Shown: positions 16,757-25,181, counted from the first letter of the stretch. The stretch is 64,000 nucleotides of DNA from Acinetobacter haemolyticus CIP 64.3 = MTCC 9819 (GCF_000369065.1 NZ_KB849812.1:68804-132803); one strand, 5' to 3'. Translations and numbers: made by a program. The notes: generated from the letters alone by a model not told the origin.

Positions 16757-17800
16757 TTACTCACCACCATCAAATAAATCATCTAGCTCAGATGAACTTT
16801 CTTTGGTTTCATCCCAGAATGAAGACAAACCTTCATCACTCGCTCTTACGCCCGTATTTTCAGTCCAATAACGATCCGCAATACCTTTCACCATGGCACC
16901 CGCCATTTGGTCAATCAATTTGAACTGAGGATTTGCGGGTTTATCTTCACCTGTTGCAGCAGCATAAGAGCGCAGAGCATCACGCATTTTTACATCATCG
17001 CCACTTGCCTGCGCTGCCACAGCATATAACGCATGGGCTAAACGAACGCCTTTCTTTTCACCGATTTGCATAGACTGTTTGATGGTTGCATAAGGTTCAG
17101 GCTTGCCATCACCAGCACCAGGTAAGAGTGTCCAAATCACAGCACGGGTTGCCATTGGCGCACCCCAATACTTTTCATTGTCTAAACATGCCATACCACG
17201 TTCAACGATACCTGCAATATCTTTAGGCACGTGAACCGCACCACCAGAGTTAATATCATTGGTCATTGCTTGCAAACCACTGACCATCCCTAGTAGGTAA
17301 ACGGTTTGATCTAGATCATTTCGCATCGTCGGACACGAATCACCTAATTTATATTTATATTTGCTTTCCCAACGATTTGCGAATAATTGATAACCTGCAT
17401 ATTGACGCTCTGCTGCTAGTGCAGCCCAGCGCTTTTGCTCAATACGGGCATCCTGTGCTTCAGAAACTTGTCCTGATTTTGCAGCACGTAAATAACGCAA
17501 TTCAGCTTCTAATGCTTTATTTTCTGCACACATCCCCGCCGCAGAGTACATCAGAACAGCCATACGCGTCGGATCAGCCCCCATATCTTTGGTGGACATA
17601 ATTGCTGGAGTTAAAGCATTACCCGTATTACACACCATATCTGCATCATCCATTGCAAGAATTGGTGGTACGATATGCCGTTCACTAAAACCTAATGCAA
17701 CATTGGCCCCTGTTTTAATGACGTAAGAACATCCCGTTAACATTGATGTTGTGAATAATGCGACCGCCACACCTTGTCCAATTTTTTGGAATTTAGACAT
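16757..17800 (-). CDS. TatT-like lipoprotein (TRAP-associated T component, probable)
   Basis: A 347-residue lipoprotein. The signal peptide ends in LTGC with the acylated Cys at residue 24. The rest is helical and Ala-rich, with Cys residues in CNTG and MCAEN and a pattern like TPR-type repeats. I assign it to the TatT-like (PF16811) family on overall features: N-terminal lipid anchor, size, and repeated helical pairs such as AGMCAENKALEAELRYLRAA. Being in the same direction as a TRAP permease 0.9 kb downstream supports this. In Treponema, TatT partners a TRAP solute-binding protein in the periplasm. Assignment is by recognition, not alignment, so moderate. Confidence 0.62.
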   Translation of the reverse strand: MSKFQKIGQGVAVALFTTSMLTGCSYVIKTGANVALGFSERHIVPPILAMDDADMVCNTGNALTPAIMSTKDMGADPTRMAVLMYSAAGMCAENKALEAELRYLRAAKSGQVSEAQDARIEQKRWAALAAERQYAGYQLFANRWESKYKYKLGDSCPTMRNDLDQTVYLLGMVSGLQAMTNDINSGGAVHVPKDIAGIVERGMACLDNEKYWGAPMATRAVIWTLLPGAGDGKPEPYATIKQSMQIGEKKGVRLAHALYAVAAQASGDDVKMRDALRSYAAATGEDKPANPQFKLIDQMAGAMVKGIADRYWTENTGVRASDEGLSSFWDETKESSSELDDLFDGGE

Positions 17801-17960
17801 GCTTCCTGTCCTCTAATTAATTTGTTTTTCCTTTTAGTTGTACCTTATCAGATGCCATACCCGAGTTAAAGAGTAATTGCTCTAATTTTGATAGGGTTAT
17901 TTTGACACACTTCACAGAACAAAGAATTGACAGATATTTGGGAATACAGAAATTTCAGGC

Positions 17961-18000
17961 AAAAAAAAGTAGCATTGCGACGGTTCAGCACATGCTACTT
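17961..18000 (-). terminator. Terminator of the small membrane-protein pair
   Basis: Read leftward, AAGTAGCAT (18000-17992) pairs perfectly with ATGCTACTT (17975-17967) across a 16-base loop, followed by an uninterrupted U-run. It lies 33 bases past the stop codon of the 33-residue ORF. Confidence 0.78.
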
Positions 18001-18033
18001 ATTAACTGGTAAAATCGTGAAACTCTTTATATT

Positions 18034-18135
18034 TTAGTTTTGTTGAAAATAATCCTTGAGTAACGTTCCAGCTCTTCCTACAACAATCGCCATAACGATT
18101 GCAATTACTAGAAACATCCACATTGAAATCTCCAT
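18034..18135 (-). CDS. 33-residue single-pass membrane protein (small paralogue)
   Basis: A very short ORF with an excellent ribosome-binding site (AGGAGG, 5-base spacing before ATG 18135). The peptide starts MEISMWMFLV, has a hydrophobic core ending in AIVVGRAGTLL, and closes with a charged/polar DYFQQN tail, i.e. one transmembrane helix. It closely resembles the N-terminal 30 residues of the product of the gene directly upstream (18160-18369): both contain LVIAIV, one variable residue, then AIVVGRAGTLL. A strong terminator follows. The function is unknown. Comparable micro-proteins act as regulators of membrane complexes or as type I toxins, but nothing here decides that. Confidence 0.72.
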   Translation of the reverse strand: MEISMWMFLVIAIVMAIVVGRAGTLLKDYFQQN

Positions 18136-18159
18136 AGAGACCTCCTACACTTCACGTAT

Positions 18160-18369
18160 CTACTTTTGATAGATACTCGATTGATGTTCATCATCAGTAT
18201 TCATGGGAGAATGATATATTGATGACACTTTCAATCTCTTTCTCTTGTTCACTTCAACCTTAGATCGACGTGATTCAAGAAGTTCCCTGAGTAAAGTTCC
18301 TGCTCTTCCTACTACAATTGCAAAAACGATTGCAATCACCAGAAACGACCATGTTGGAATTTCCATCAT
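18160..18369 (-). CDS. 69-residue membrane protein, paralogue of the adjacent 33-residue ORF
   Basis: The start is chosen at ATG 18369, because GGAGGTCC lies 6-9 bases upstream and the next in-frame ATG is 27 codons further up with no such site. The N-terminus (MMEIPTWSFLVIAIV) is the same single hydrophobic helix as in the downstream ORF. A basic stretch follows (RRSKVEVNKRKRLK), then a polar tail, so the positive-inside rule predicts a cytoplasmic C-terminus. The shared helix suggests tandem duplication, with the shorter copy having lost the tail. The gap to the downstream ORF is 24 bases, so they form an operon. Confidence 0.7.
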   Translation of the reverse strand: MMEIPTWSFLVIAIVFAIVVGRAGTLLRELLESRRSKVEVNKRKRLKVSSIYHSPMNTDDEHQSSIYQK

Positions 18370-18437
18370 TTTGGACCTCCACCATACTTTACGTTGGTGT
18401 TTGTACTTTAACGAAAATAAATCAGACTTGATCGCCA

Positions 18438-18452
18438 GATTGTCTGACAATC
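18438..18452. promoter_or_regulatory. 15-bp perfect palindrome upstream of the small membrane genes
   Basis: GATTGTC-T-GACAATC, a perfect 7-1-7 palindrome 69 bases upstream of the 69-residue ORF start. A near copy (18564-18578) and a half-conserved copy (18478-18492) lie nearby, suggesting an operator for a dimeric repressor. Confidence 0.55.
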
Positions 18453-18563
18453 ATCATTTTCACATTTTTTTAGAGTATTTAATCTAACAATTTTGATTAT
18501 TTCACAAGCAAAATAGCTTAAGCTTTTGAATTATAATTATTTATTAATAATATACACTCATAC

Positions 18564-18578
18564 AATTGTCTAACAATT
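18564..18578. promoter_or_regulatory. Second copy of the 15-bp palindromic motif
   Basis: AATTGTC-T-AACAATT, the same layout as 18438-18452 with one mismatched pair. It abuts the cptA stop codon. A third, half-conserved copy (TTTAATC-T-AACAATT) is at 18478-18492. Confidence 0.45.
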
Positions 18579-18972
18579 ATGCAAGTTTGACCCATGTTTT
18601 GAGCTTTTTCCACTGTAAAATCGACAATTGATCCCACCAAATCACACAAGGTCGACATTGAGAGTCATAAAAATAGATGACGATATAACATTGATGATCG
18701 ATCATTTTTCGAATTTTCCTTTGCTCGATCCTCTGCATCTCATCACTAAAACACAAGGAGCAAAGCTGATCATCTAAATATTCAAAGTGTTTAAGCTGAG
18801 GTTGTTTGAGTAATAATACCCAAGCAATTAGCATCAAAGGAAAGCTAACAAGCCATAAAAACCAAGGAAGTAAGTAATACAATAAACTGATCAGTACGAT
18901 AAAAATAAAAAGTTGAAACGCAAATGCAAAACGACTGCGTTTCAACACAAAAACACGATCAGCCGTGGACAT
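18577..18972 (-). CDS. cptA: YgfX/CptA-like membrane protein
   Basis: A 131-residue protein with two transmembrane helices near the N-terminus (about residues 15-55) and a polar C-terminal domain. This is the architecture of E. coli YgfX (CptA), once described as the membrane-bound toxin partner of SdhE/CptB. It overlaps the sdhE gene upstream by 14 bases, so translation is coupled as in other gammaproteobacteria. The sequence is divergent and Trp-rich (WWDQLS, LKTWVKLA). The toxin label is historical; the function here is not shown. Confidence 0.72.
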   Translation of the reverse strand: MSTADRVFVLKRSRFAFAFQLFIFIVLISLLYYLLPWFLWLVSFPLMLIAWVLLLKQPQLKHFEYLDDQLCSLCFSDEMQRIEQRKIRKMIDHQCYIVIYFYDSQCRPCVIWWDQLSILQWKKLKTWVKLA

Positions 18973-19216
18973 ACTGTTTTAATTTTGAAATAAACGCTTT
19001 TAACTCTGGACGAGGAGGTTCACCCACCTCCATGAACCAATCCAGTAAATCAGGATCTTCTTGATCTACCAACTCTGCAAACAATGCTTTCTCAGCCGCA
19101 TCTGCTGTGAGATAACAATTTTTGACATAAGGATCAAAATACACATCGATTTCTTTCAAACCACGACGCGCACGATAAATCACTTTACGTTCTTCTAGTG
19201 TCAATTCTTCAGACAT
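18959..19216 (-). CDS. sdhE: SdhE (CptB) succinate dehydrogenase FAD-assembly factor
   Basis: An 85-residue soluble protein that helps insert covalent FAD into succinate dehydrogenase and fumarate reductase flavoprotein subunits. The invariant RGxxE motif is present as RRGLKEID, followed by the conserved DWFMEVGEPP region. I start at ATG 19216; a GTG at 19228 would add four residues. It overlaps cptA by 14 bases in the conserved sdhE-cptA order. Confidence 0.9.
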   Translation of the reverse strand: MSEELTLEERKVIYRARRGLKEIDVYFDPYVKNCYLTADAAEKALFAELVDQEDPDLLDWFMEVGEPPRPELKAFISKLKQYVHG

Positions 19217-19402
19217 TCTTTGTTCCACTATGCAACAATTTGCCCCATAGTGTACTCGAACCCACTAAAGTTCGCAGCGATTTTTATGAAGTGACCAAAT
19301 ACATCAATTAAATTGAGCATTGATCACATTGTCCAATATTTTCGATTTCTTGTATCGTGATGATGAGTCTGTAACTTCAACAATTTAGGGAAAAAATAAC
19401 AA

Positions 19403-20575
19403 ATGCAATCAGGTGCAATTCGTCCAATTCCAAATATGTTAGCGCGAAAATTATTTACTTCAGATCATGAAGCATTTCGCGAAACTGTGCGCAAATTCTA
19501 TGAAAAAGAAGTTGTTCCAAATATTGAAAAATATGAAAAACAACAACATGTTGACCGTGATCTATGGAATAAAGCTGGTGAGTTAGGTTTACTTTGTACC
19601 ACTATGCCAGAAGAATACGGGGGTTCAGGTGTAGATCGTTTATACAGTATGATTCTCATTGAAGAACAAGCTTATGCGATGGATTCTAGTACTGGATTTT
19701 CGTTGCATTCAGATATTGTTGCCAATTATATCAACAACTTCGGTAACGATGAGCAAAAGCAAAAATGGTTGCCTAAAATGGCGACCGGTGAAACCGTAAC
19801 AGCAATCGCCATGACAGAACCGGGTACAGGTTCAGATCTACAAGCAGTTCGTACAACAGCTGTACTTGAGGGTGATGAATATGTCATCAATGGCTCTAAA
19901 ATCTTTATTACCAATGGCTATCTCTGTGATATGGCCATTGTGGTATGTAAGACGGGTAATACAGAAAAAGGATCTGCGAATTTATCATTAATTATTGTAG
20001 AAGCAGATCGTGCTGGTTTTAGCAAAGGCAAGCCTTTGAATAAAATTGGGATGAAAGGTCAAGATACCTGTGAACTGTTCTTTGACAATGTACGTGTACC
20101 GAAAGAAAACCTTCTTGGTATGGAAGGCATGGGCTTTATGATGCTAATGAAAGAGCTCGCATGGGAACGTATGCTCGTTGCAATCATTTGCCAAGCAGGT
20201 GCTGAAGCTGCATTTGCTCATACAGTACAGTACACCAAAGACCGTAAAGCGTTTGGTAAACCGATTGGAACATTCCAAAATACACGATTTAAATTGGCAG
20301 AATTACGCACAGAAATCGATTTTTGCCGTACGTATTTAGACCGTTGTATGGAGTTACAGCTTGAAGAAAGTTTAGGTGTAGATGCAGCAGCAGCAGCTAA
20401 ATATAAAATTTCAGATATGTTCTCAAAAGTTGTAGATGAGTGCTTACAATTACATGGTGGCTATGGCTATATGCTTGAATACCCAATTGCACGCGCCTAT
20501 ATCGACAATCGTGCAAACCGCATTTATGCAGGGACCAATGAAATTATGAAAGAATTAATTTCACGTACTCTTTAA
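19403..20575 (+). CDS. Acyl-CoA dehydrogenase family protein
   Basis: A 390-residue FAD flavoenzyme that oxidises acyl-CoA to trans-2-enoyl-CoA. Family motifs are TEPGTGSDLQ (FAD/acyl binding), the VPKENLLG beta-domain signature, and the C-terminal GGYGYMLEYPIARAYID followed by YAGTNEIM, where the catalytic Glu of many members lies. The protein is full length. The chain-length or branched-chain specificity cannot be read off; the context with almA downstream suggests alkane or fatty-acid metabolism, but the genes are on opposite strands. A terminator follows immediately. Confidence 0.92.
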   Translation: MQSGAIRPIPNMLARKLFTSDHEAFRETVRKFYEKEVVPNIEKYEKQQHVDRDLWNKAGELGLLCTTMPEEYGGSGVDRLYSMILIEEQAYAMDSSTGFSLHSDIVANYINNFGNDEQKQKWLPKMATGETVTAIAMTEPGTGSDLQAVRTTAVLEGDEYVINGSKIFITNGYLCDMAIVVCKTGNTEKGSANLSLIIVEADRAGFSKGKPLNKIGMKGQDTCELFFDNVRVPKENLLGMEGMGFMMLMKELAWERMLVAIICQAGAEAAFAHTVQYTKDRKAFGKPIGTFQNTRFKLAELRTEIDFCRTYLDRCMELQLEESLGVDAAAAAKYKISDMFSKVVDECLQLHGGYGYMLEYPIARAYIDNRANRIYAGTNEIMKELISRTL

Positions 20576-20595
20576 TTGTTAGATTTAAAAAATCA

Positions 20596-20624
20596 GGGAT
20601 AGTACTAAATGTACTATCCCTTTT
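20596..20624. terminator. Bidirectional terminator after acyl-CoA dehydrogenase
   Basis: A perfect 10-bp stem GGGATAGTAC (20596-20605) / GTACTATCCC (20611-20620), a 5-base loop and a TTTT tail. A-runs before it could serve the convergent DUF2059 gene. Confidence 0.85.
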
Positions 20625-20626
20625 AT

Positions 20627-21124
20627 TTACTTTGACTGCGGCGATTCCGATGGTTGAGATGGTGGATTCATCCGAACCATCAACTGCTTAACCTTCGGAT
20701 GATCAATATGTTGTTGCATCGTTTCATTTAATGCAATGCGCGCATGTTGTGTCGTGAAATGTGCAACCTCGCTTCCAACTTCACTGGCTTTATTTGCCCA
20801 TGCTTTACCTTCAGGTAATTGATAAAAATTTAATGCCGCTTGTAACTCTTTTTGGTTAAAAGTCTCAACATAGCGTTGCACAATAAACTGTTTACGTTGC
20901 TCACTATTTAGATTCTTAGTCAAATCCGTATAAAAACTCTCTGGTAGATCTTTGGGTAAACGCATCCGAATCTGCTCTAGGATCATTTTGTCCGTGCTTA
21001 GTAAACCTTGCTCAGTACCGTCAATAGAAACCAATTGTTGAGCTAATTTTTCTTTTTGCTTCAGATCATCCGCAAACGTGGCATTACTAAACAGTAATAT
21101 CCCCAAAAACCATAATTTTTTCAT
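20627..21124 (-). CDS. DUF2059-domain periplasmic protein
   Basis: A 165-residue protein with a signal peptide (MKKLWFLGILLFSNATFA, cleavage near residue 18). A helical domain follows with the DUF2059 pattern of a conserved TFNQKELQAALNFYQLPEGKAW stretch (residues about 88-110; key YQ, P and GK). The C-terminus is Pro/Ser-rich. Members are periplasmic and of unknown role. It has no close co-directional partner upstream, since almA lies 122 bases up behind its own terminator, and is probably monocistronic. Confidence 0.75.
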   Translation of the reverse strand: MKKLWFLGILLFSNATFADDLKQKEKLAQQLVSIDGTEQGLLSTDKMILEQIRMRLPKDLPESFYTDLTKNLNSEQRKQFIVQRYVETFNQKELQAALNFYQLPEGKAWANKASEVGSEVAHFTTQHARIALNETMQQHIDHPKVKQLMVRMNPPSQPSESPQSK

Positions 21125-21201
21125 TGAATTGTCCTAAATATATAAATTTTATAATCAACACGTATACGCGATATTTTAACAACAATCATTATTTAAAACA
21201 A

Positions 21202-21233
21202 AAGAACCCTGTGTCTACACAGGGTTCTTGCTT
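21202..21233 (-). terminator. Terminator of almA
   Basis: A perfect 12-bp stem AAGAACCCTGTG (21202-21213) / CACAGGGTTCTT (21218-21229) with a 4-base loop. Read leftward it is followed by TTTTGTTTT. Confidence 0.82.
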
Positions 21234-21246
21234 AGCTTAAAATAAA

Positions 21247-22737
21247 TTAAGAAACTAATTTTGGTTTACGATCTACTTGTTCATCACGCTTACGGAATTG
21301 TAAGACACCATCGTTAAATTTTGCATCTTTCAATTCTTTACGATCAGCAAGATAGTTGTTAGAAATCTTCCATGGTGCTTGCTTGCCTTGTTTTGGCATA
21401 ATATCCGCTGCACGGGCGATATAACCTGAAGATAGTTTACCCATAATCGTATCTTGCTCAAACTGAGCAGGGTCAGCATGTGCGATCACTTCATCAAAGC
21501 CGTTTTTGTCCATATGATTAAGCAAACGACAAATATAGTCAGCAGCAATATCAACTTTCAATGTCCAAGATGCATTGATATAACCAATAATCATTGCCAT
21601 ATTCGGTACATCACTCACCATCACACCTTGGTACAACATATGATGTGAGGTATTCATCGGCTTACCATCAATTGAGCCTTTTACGCCACCTAAGATTTGA
21701 ATTTCCAAGCCAGTCGCTGAAATTACAATATCAGCTTCCAAATGTTTTCCAGATTTCAACTGGATACCATTTGCAGTGAACTTCTCAATCTGATCAGTTT
21801 CAATACTTGCTTGACCTTGGCGCAATGCTTTGAATAAATCACCATCAGGCACAACACACAAACGTTGATCCCAAGGATTATAGCTTGGCGTAAAGTGTTT
21901 CATATCCACTTTGCCTTTGAGCTGCAACTCAATGCCTTTTAATAATAGACGACGCACAGTTTTTGGATGCTTTTGAGCTAAGGCGTAGATCGCACGCTGC
22001 ATCCCAATGTTACGAGCACGGGTAAATTTATATGCTGTTTCTTCTGACATAAATCTACGTGTTTTTTCATAGATGAAGTCAATTGAAGGAACTGTTGCGA
22101 TGTACGTTGGAGAACGCTGTAACATAGTTACATGACCTGCTCCACCTTTCACCATTGAAGGAACAAGAGTAATCGCTGTTGCACCACTACCTACAATCAC
22201 CACTTTCTTACCTGTATAATCTAGGTTTTCAGGCCAGTGTTGTGGGTGGATAAATTGCCCTTTAAATTTATCTTGCTCTGGGAATTGTGGTGCATAACCT
22301 TGATCATAGTTATAGTAACCCGTACATCCCATTACAAAATTTGCTGACCAAGTTTGTTTTTTGTTGTTGCTATCTTCAATTTCAACAAGCCACTTTTTCT
22401 TAGCAGAATCATAGTTTGCAGAAAGGACGCGATGACCGAAATGAATTTTTTCTTTTAACTTAAACTCATCAATAACTTCAGAAAGATAGCCTTTAATCTC
22501 TGGGCCACTTGCAAGGACTTTGTCTTTCGCCCAAGGCTTAAAGTTAAAACCAAAAGTAGACATATCTGAGTCAGAACGAATACCAGGATAACGGAATAAA
22601 TCCCAAGTCCCACCAAAGCTGTCACGACGCTCTAAAATTTCAAATTGGCGTTGTGGACAGTTTTTAGAAAGGTGTACAGCGAGCCCAATCCCAGAGATAC
22701 CTGCACCAATAATTAGAACATCAACTTGCTTTTCCAT
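21247..22737 (-). CDS. almA: AlmA-type flavin-binding monooxygenase (long-chain alkane oxidation)
   Basis: A 496-residue FAD/NADPH monooxygenase, the same length as Acinetobacter AlmA, which is linked to growth on very long alkanes (C32 and above). I start at ATG 22737, directly before the FAD-binding Rossmann motif (VLIIGAGISGIG), with AGGG upstream. An in-frame start further up would add 25 unlikely residues. Other signatures are the Baeyer-Villiger/FMO fingerprint FKGQFIHPQHWP, a second Rossmann motif GSGATAITL, and ATGLEI near the C-terminus. The family is certain. The AlmA identity rests on my recognition of the sequence and needs alignment. It is a single-gene unit with its own terminator. 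Confidence 0.88.
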   Translation of the reverse strand: MEKQVDVLIIGAGISGIGLAVHLSKNCPQRQFEILERRDSFGGTWDLFRYPGIRSDSDMSTFGFNFKPWAKDKVLASGPEIKGYLSEVIDEFKLKEKIHFGHRVLSANYDSAKKKWLVEIEDSNNKKQTWSANFVMGCTGYYNYDQGYAPQFPEQDKFKGQFIHPQHWPENLDYTGKKVVIVGSGATAITLVPSMVKGGAGHVTMLQRSPTYIATVPSIDFIYEKTRRFMSEETAYKFTRARNIGMQRAIYALAQKHPKTVRRLLLKGIELQLKGKVDMKHFTPSYNPWDQRLCVVPDGDLFKALRQGQASIETDQIEKFTANGIQLKSGKHLEADIVISATGLEIQILGGVKGSIDGKPMNTSHHMLYQGVMVSDVPNMAMIIGYINASWTLKVDIAADYICRLLNHMDKNGFDEVIAHADPAQFEQDTIMGKLSSGYIARAADIMPKQGKQAPWKISNNYLADRKELKDAKFNDGVLQFRKRDEQVDRKPKLVS

Positions 22738-22984
22738 TTTTTTTATACCCTGTATAAACCATGTCTTTATTAAAGCACAAATTTGACAATACACAATGTC
22801 AAGTTTAGTCATTCATCGGTTTTTTTATATCAGTTCGGGACATTTTGCAGAAAAACTGAGGTTAAAACATTTTTGAGATTTACGATTGAATTTGAATTTT
22901 TTAAAAAAATTGTTAGCCTCACTTATATATATTTGCCGTAAATACTTTAGCAGAATATCTTTAATACAAATGAATAGGAATGAA

Positions 22985-23176
22985 ATGTTAAGTGTTAAAC
23001 AATATCTCGCAGAGAAGCTTAGTACACTGAAATATAGAGCGGCTTACAACAAAACAGTGCATAAAGGTAAAATTTTAAGCACTCCGTGTAAGCTGTATTA
23101 TGTTAGTTTTAGAAGCTTAATAGCAGCCATAATCTTCGAGTCTAGGAATGATAGTTTTAAACCACCAAATGAGTGA
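22985..23176 (+). CDS. Unrecognised small ORF (possible accessory gene)
   Basis: 63 residues from ATG 22985, chosen because AGGAATGAA precedes it; the longer frame needs a TTG start at 22886. It is basic and Lys/Tyr-rich (KQYLAEKLSTLKYRAAYNK) and has no recognisable domain. The 3' end overlaps the following ORF by 29 bases in another frame. Base composition is more AT-rich than the flanking conserved genes, and its position between almA and rplQ looks like a small insertion. It may not be a real protein. Confidence 0.35.
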   Translation: MLSVKQYLAEKLSTLKYRAAYNKTVHKGKILSTPCKLYYVSFRSLIAAIIFESRNDSFKPPNE

Positions 23177-23639
23177 ATTCTTGTTATCAAGGGGTAATAC
23201 TCCTATTCCCGAGACTTTAGAACTTAAGATATTAGAAGGCTTTTATGAACATGCTGATACTATTGTCTTTGCTTTTTACAAAGACCGATTAGAACACTTG
23301 GACTATGATACCGTCATTAGTAGATATGGAGATCTAACGGGATTTGAAGCATCCACTAATAGAATTCACATAGATGATTACATTCATAATGAAAATTTTA
23401 CTACAAATGAGATAATAAACATCGGTTTCTCATCAGTTCAATTAGTTCAAAATTTATGGAATAAGTTAAGAGATGATGAATGTATTATCATTTTATCATC
23501 TGATTTAGAAAGCGAGTTCGGAAGCAATGCATCACTAACTTTTCACAAAAAAAGAGCCAATGAAACATTAACTGATGATCTCAAGAACTGCGCCCAAGCG
23601 GTTTATATTTGTGATAACAATCATTCGCTCCCTTATTAA
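23148..23639 (+). CDS. Unrecognised hypothetical protein
   Basis: 163 residues from ATG 23148, or 156 from a second in-frame ATG at 23169. It is acidic (many Glu/Asp, for example NLWNKLRDDECIIILSSDLE), with no signal peptide or transmembrane helix, so probably cytosolic. No known motif is seen. The size, acidity and AT-rich composition are reminiscent of immunity-type or other accessory proteins, but that is only an impression. No terminator directly follows; the bidirectional rplQ terminator at 23709 would serve it. Confidence 0.55.
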   Translation: MIVLNHQMSEFLLSRGNTPIPETLELKILEGFYEHADTIVFAFYKDRLEHLDYDTVISRYGDLTGFEASTNRIHIDDYIHNENFTTNEIINIGFSSVQLVQNLWNKLRDDECIIILSSDLESEFGSNASLTFHKKRANETLTDDLKNCAQAVYICDNNHSLPY

Positions 23640-23708
23640 TATTTTGAATTTACACGCAAAAACATACATACTTGAAATAAGATTTCCCTATCAATAATCA
23701 AAATTAAT

Positions 23709-23740
23709 AAAAAAGGTCGGTTATTACACCGACCTTTTTT
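23709..23740. terminator. Terminator at the end of the S10-spc-alpha cluster
   Basis: GGTCGGT (23715-23721) pairs with ACCGACC (23728-23734), flanked by A6 and T6 so it works in both directions. It ends the rplQ transcript and the convergent hypothetical gene. Confidence 0.9.
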
Positions 23741-23771
23741 GGAACAACTGAGCTGCTCTTGTATAGAAGTA

Positions 23772-24137
23772 TTATTTTACTTCACGATCTACAAGTTCAA
23801 CGTAAGCCATCGGTGCAGCATCACCTGCACGGAAGCCCGCTTTAAGAACACGTAGATAACCGCCGTTACGTTCTTTGTAACGAGGGCCAAGAACGGTAAA
23901 TAATTTACCAACAGTTGCTGCAGAACGAGTACGAGCAAACGCTAAACGACGGTTTGCTACTGTATCGTTTTTTGCCAAAGTGATTAAAGGCTCAGCAACA
24001 CGACGAAGTTCTTTCGCCTTAGGCAAAGTTGTTTTAATTAACTCATGCTCAACTAAAGCATTTGTTAAGTTTTGGAACAACGCCTTACGGTGGCTGCTTG
24101 TACGGCCTAATTTCACACCACTATTACGATGACGCAT
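23772..24137 (-). CDS. rplQ: 50S ribosomal protein L17
   Basis: 121 residues, with the typical start [20 protein letters not shown] and the GRTSSHR motif that contacts 23S rRNA domain III. It is the last gene of the alpha operon, 18 bases after rpoA, and is followed by a strong terminator. The bacterial-type L17 lacks the long extension of some gammaproteobacteria. Confidence 0.97.
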   Translation of the reverse strand: MRHRNSGVKLGRTSSHRKALFQNLTNALVEHELIKTTLPKAKELRRVAEPLITLAKNDTVANRRLAFARTRSAATVGKLFTVLGPRYKERNGGYLRVLKAGFRAGDAAPMAYVELVDREVK

Positions 24138-24155
24138 GGTGATAGTCCTACTTAA

Positions 24156-25163
24156 TTAACGGCTACGATAGGCAAAACGGTCATCCATACGGAGACTAGC
24201 TGGTGGCCAGTTCTCTAAACGCATGCCGAGTTGTAAACCTTTCGATGCCAAAACATCTTTGATCTCAGTTAACGATTTTTTACCTAAGTTAGGAGTTTTT
24301 AATAACTCAACTTCAGTACGTTGAACAAGATCACCAATGTAGTAAATATTTTCTGCCTTCAAACAGTTAGCAGAACGAACAGTTAGCTCGAGATCATCTA
24401 CTGGACGAAGCAAAATTGGGTCAACTTCTTCGCGAGGTTCTTGAGCAACAGGAGTTTGATCTTTCTGAAGATCAACAAAAATTGCAATTTGTTGTTGCAA
24501 GATTGTTGCCGCTTTGCGGATAGCTTCTTCTGGATCAACAGTTCCATTTGTTTCAAGATCGATCACTAGCTTATCAAGATCGGTACGTTGTTCTACACGC
24601 GCATTTTCAACGGTATAAGAAACACGTTTAATCGGGCTATAAGAAGCATCTAACTGTAAACGACCCACTGGGCGAGTTTCGCCTTCTGGGAAACGAGAGT
24701 CAGATGTTTCATAACCACGACCTTGAGCAACTTTAAGGCGCATTTTCAATGAACCACTAGCACTCAAAGTACCAATTAAATGATCAGGGTTAACCACTTC
24801 AACATTATGAGGTAAACGAAGGTCAGCTGCTGTTACGTCACCTGCACCTTGTTTCTCTAATGTTAAATATGCTTCATTTTGATCGAACAGCTTAATAGAC
24901 AATCCTTTTAGGTTCAGCAAGAGCTCGACGATGTCCTGCTGCAAGCCTTCTAAAGTACTGTACTCGTGCTCGACGCCTTCTATCTCAACTTCAACCACAG
25001 CAGCGCCAGGCAAAGAAGACAATAGAATGCGACGTAAAGCATTACCTAGAGTATGACCAAAGCCACGCTCTAAAGGTTCCAGAATCACTTTTGCCGAGGT
25101 CCCGCTCACCGCTTCGACCTTGATCGCTTGCGGAGTTAGAAACTCGTTTGCAGTACGCGTCAT
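24156..25163 (-). CDS. rpoA: RNA polymerase subunit alpha
   Basis: 335 residues, the standard length. The N-terminal domain (about 1-235) dimerises and nucleates core polymerase assembly ([20 protein letters not shown]). A linker then leads to the C-terminal domain (about 250-320) that binds UP elements and activators, with helix-hairpin-helix motif [13 protein letters not shown]. It lies between rpsD and rplQ as in most bacteria. Confidence 0.98.
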   Translation of the reverse strand: MTRTANEFLTPQAIKVEAVSGTSAKVILEPLERGFGHTLGNALRRILLSSLPGAAVVEVEIEGVEHEYSTLEGLQQDIVELLLNLKGLSIKLFDQNEAYLTLEKQGAGDVTAADLRLPHNVEVVNPDHLIGTLSASGSLKMRLKVAQGRGYETSDSRFPEGETRPVGRLQLDASYSPIKRVSYTVENARVEQRTDLDKLVIDLETNGTVDPEEAIRKAATILQQQIAIFVDLQKDQTPVAQEPREEVDPILLRPVDDLELTVRSANCLKAENIYYIGDLVQRTEVELLKTPNLGKKSLTEIKDVLASKGLQLGMRLENWPPASLRMDDRFAYRSR

Positions 25164-25181
25164 TTATTGCTACCTCAAGGA

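Noticed and set aside
18245..18487. An 80-residue plus-strand ORF antisense to the 69-residue membrane gene
   Set aside because: It is antisense to a well-initiated ORF, lacks a ribosome-binding site, and runs into AT-rich promoter sequence.
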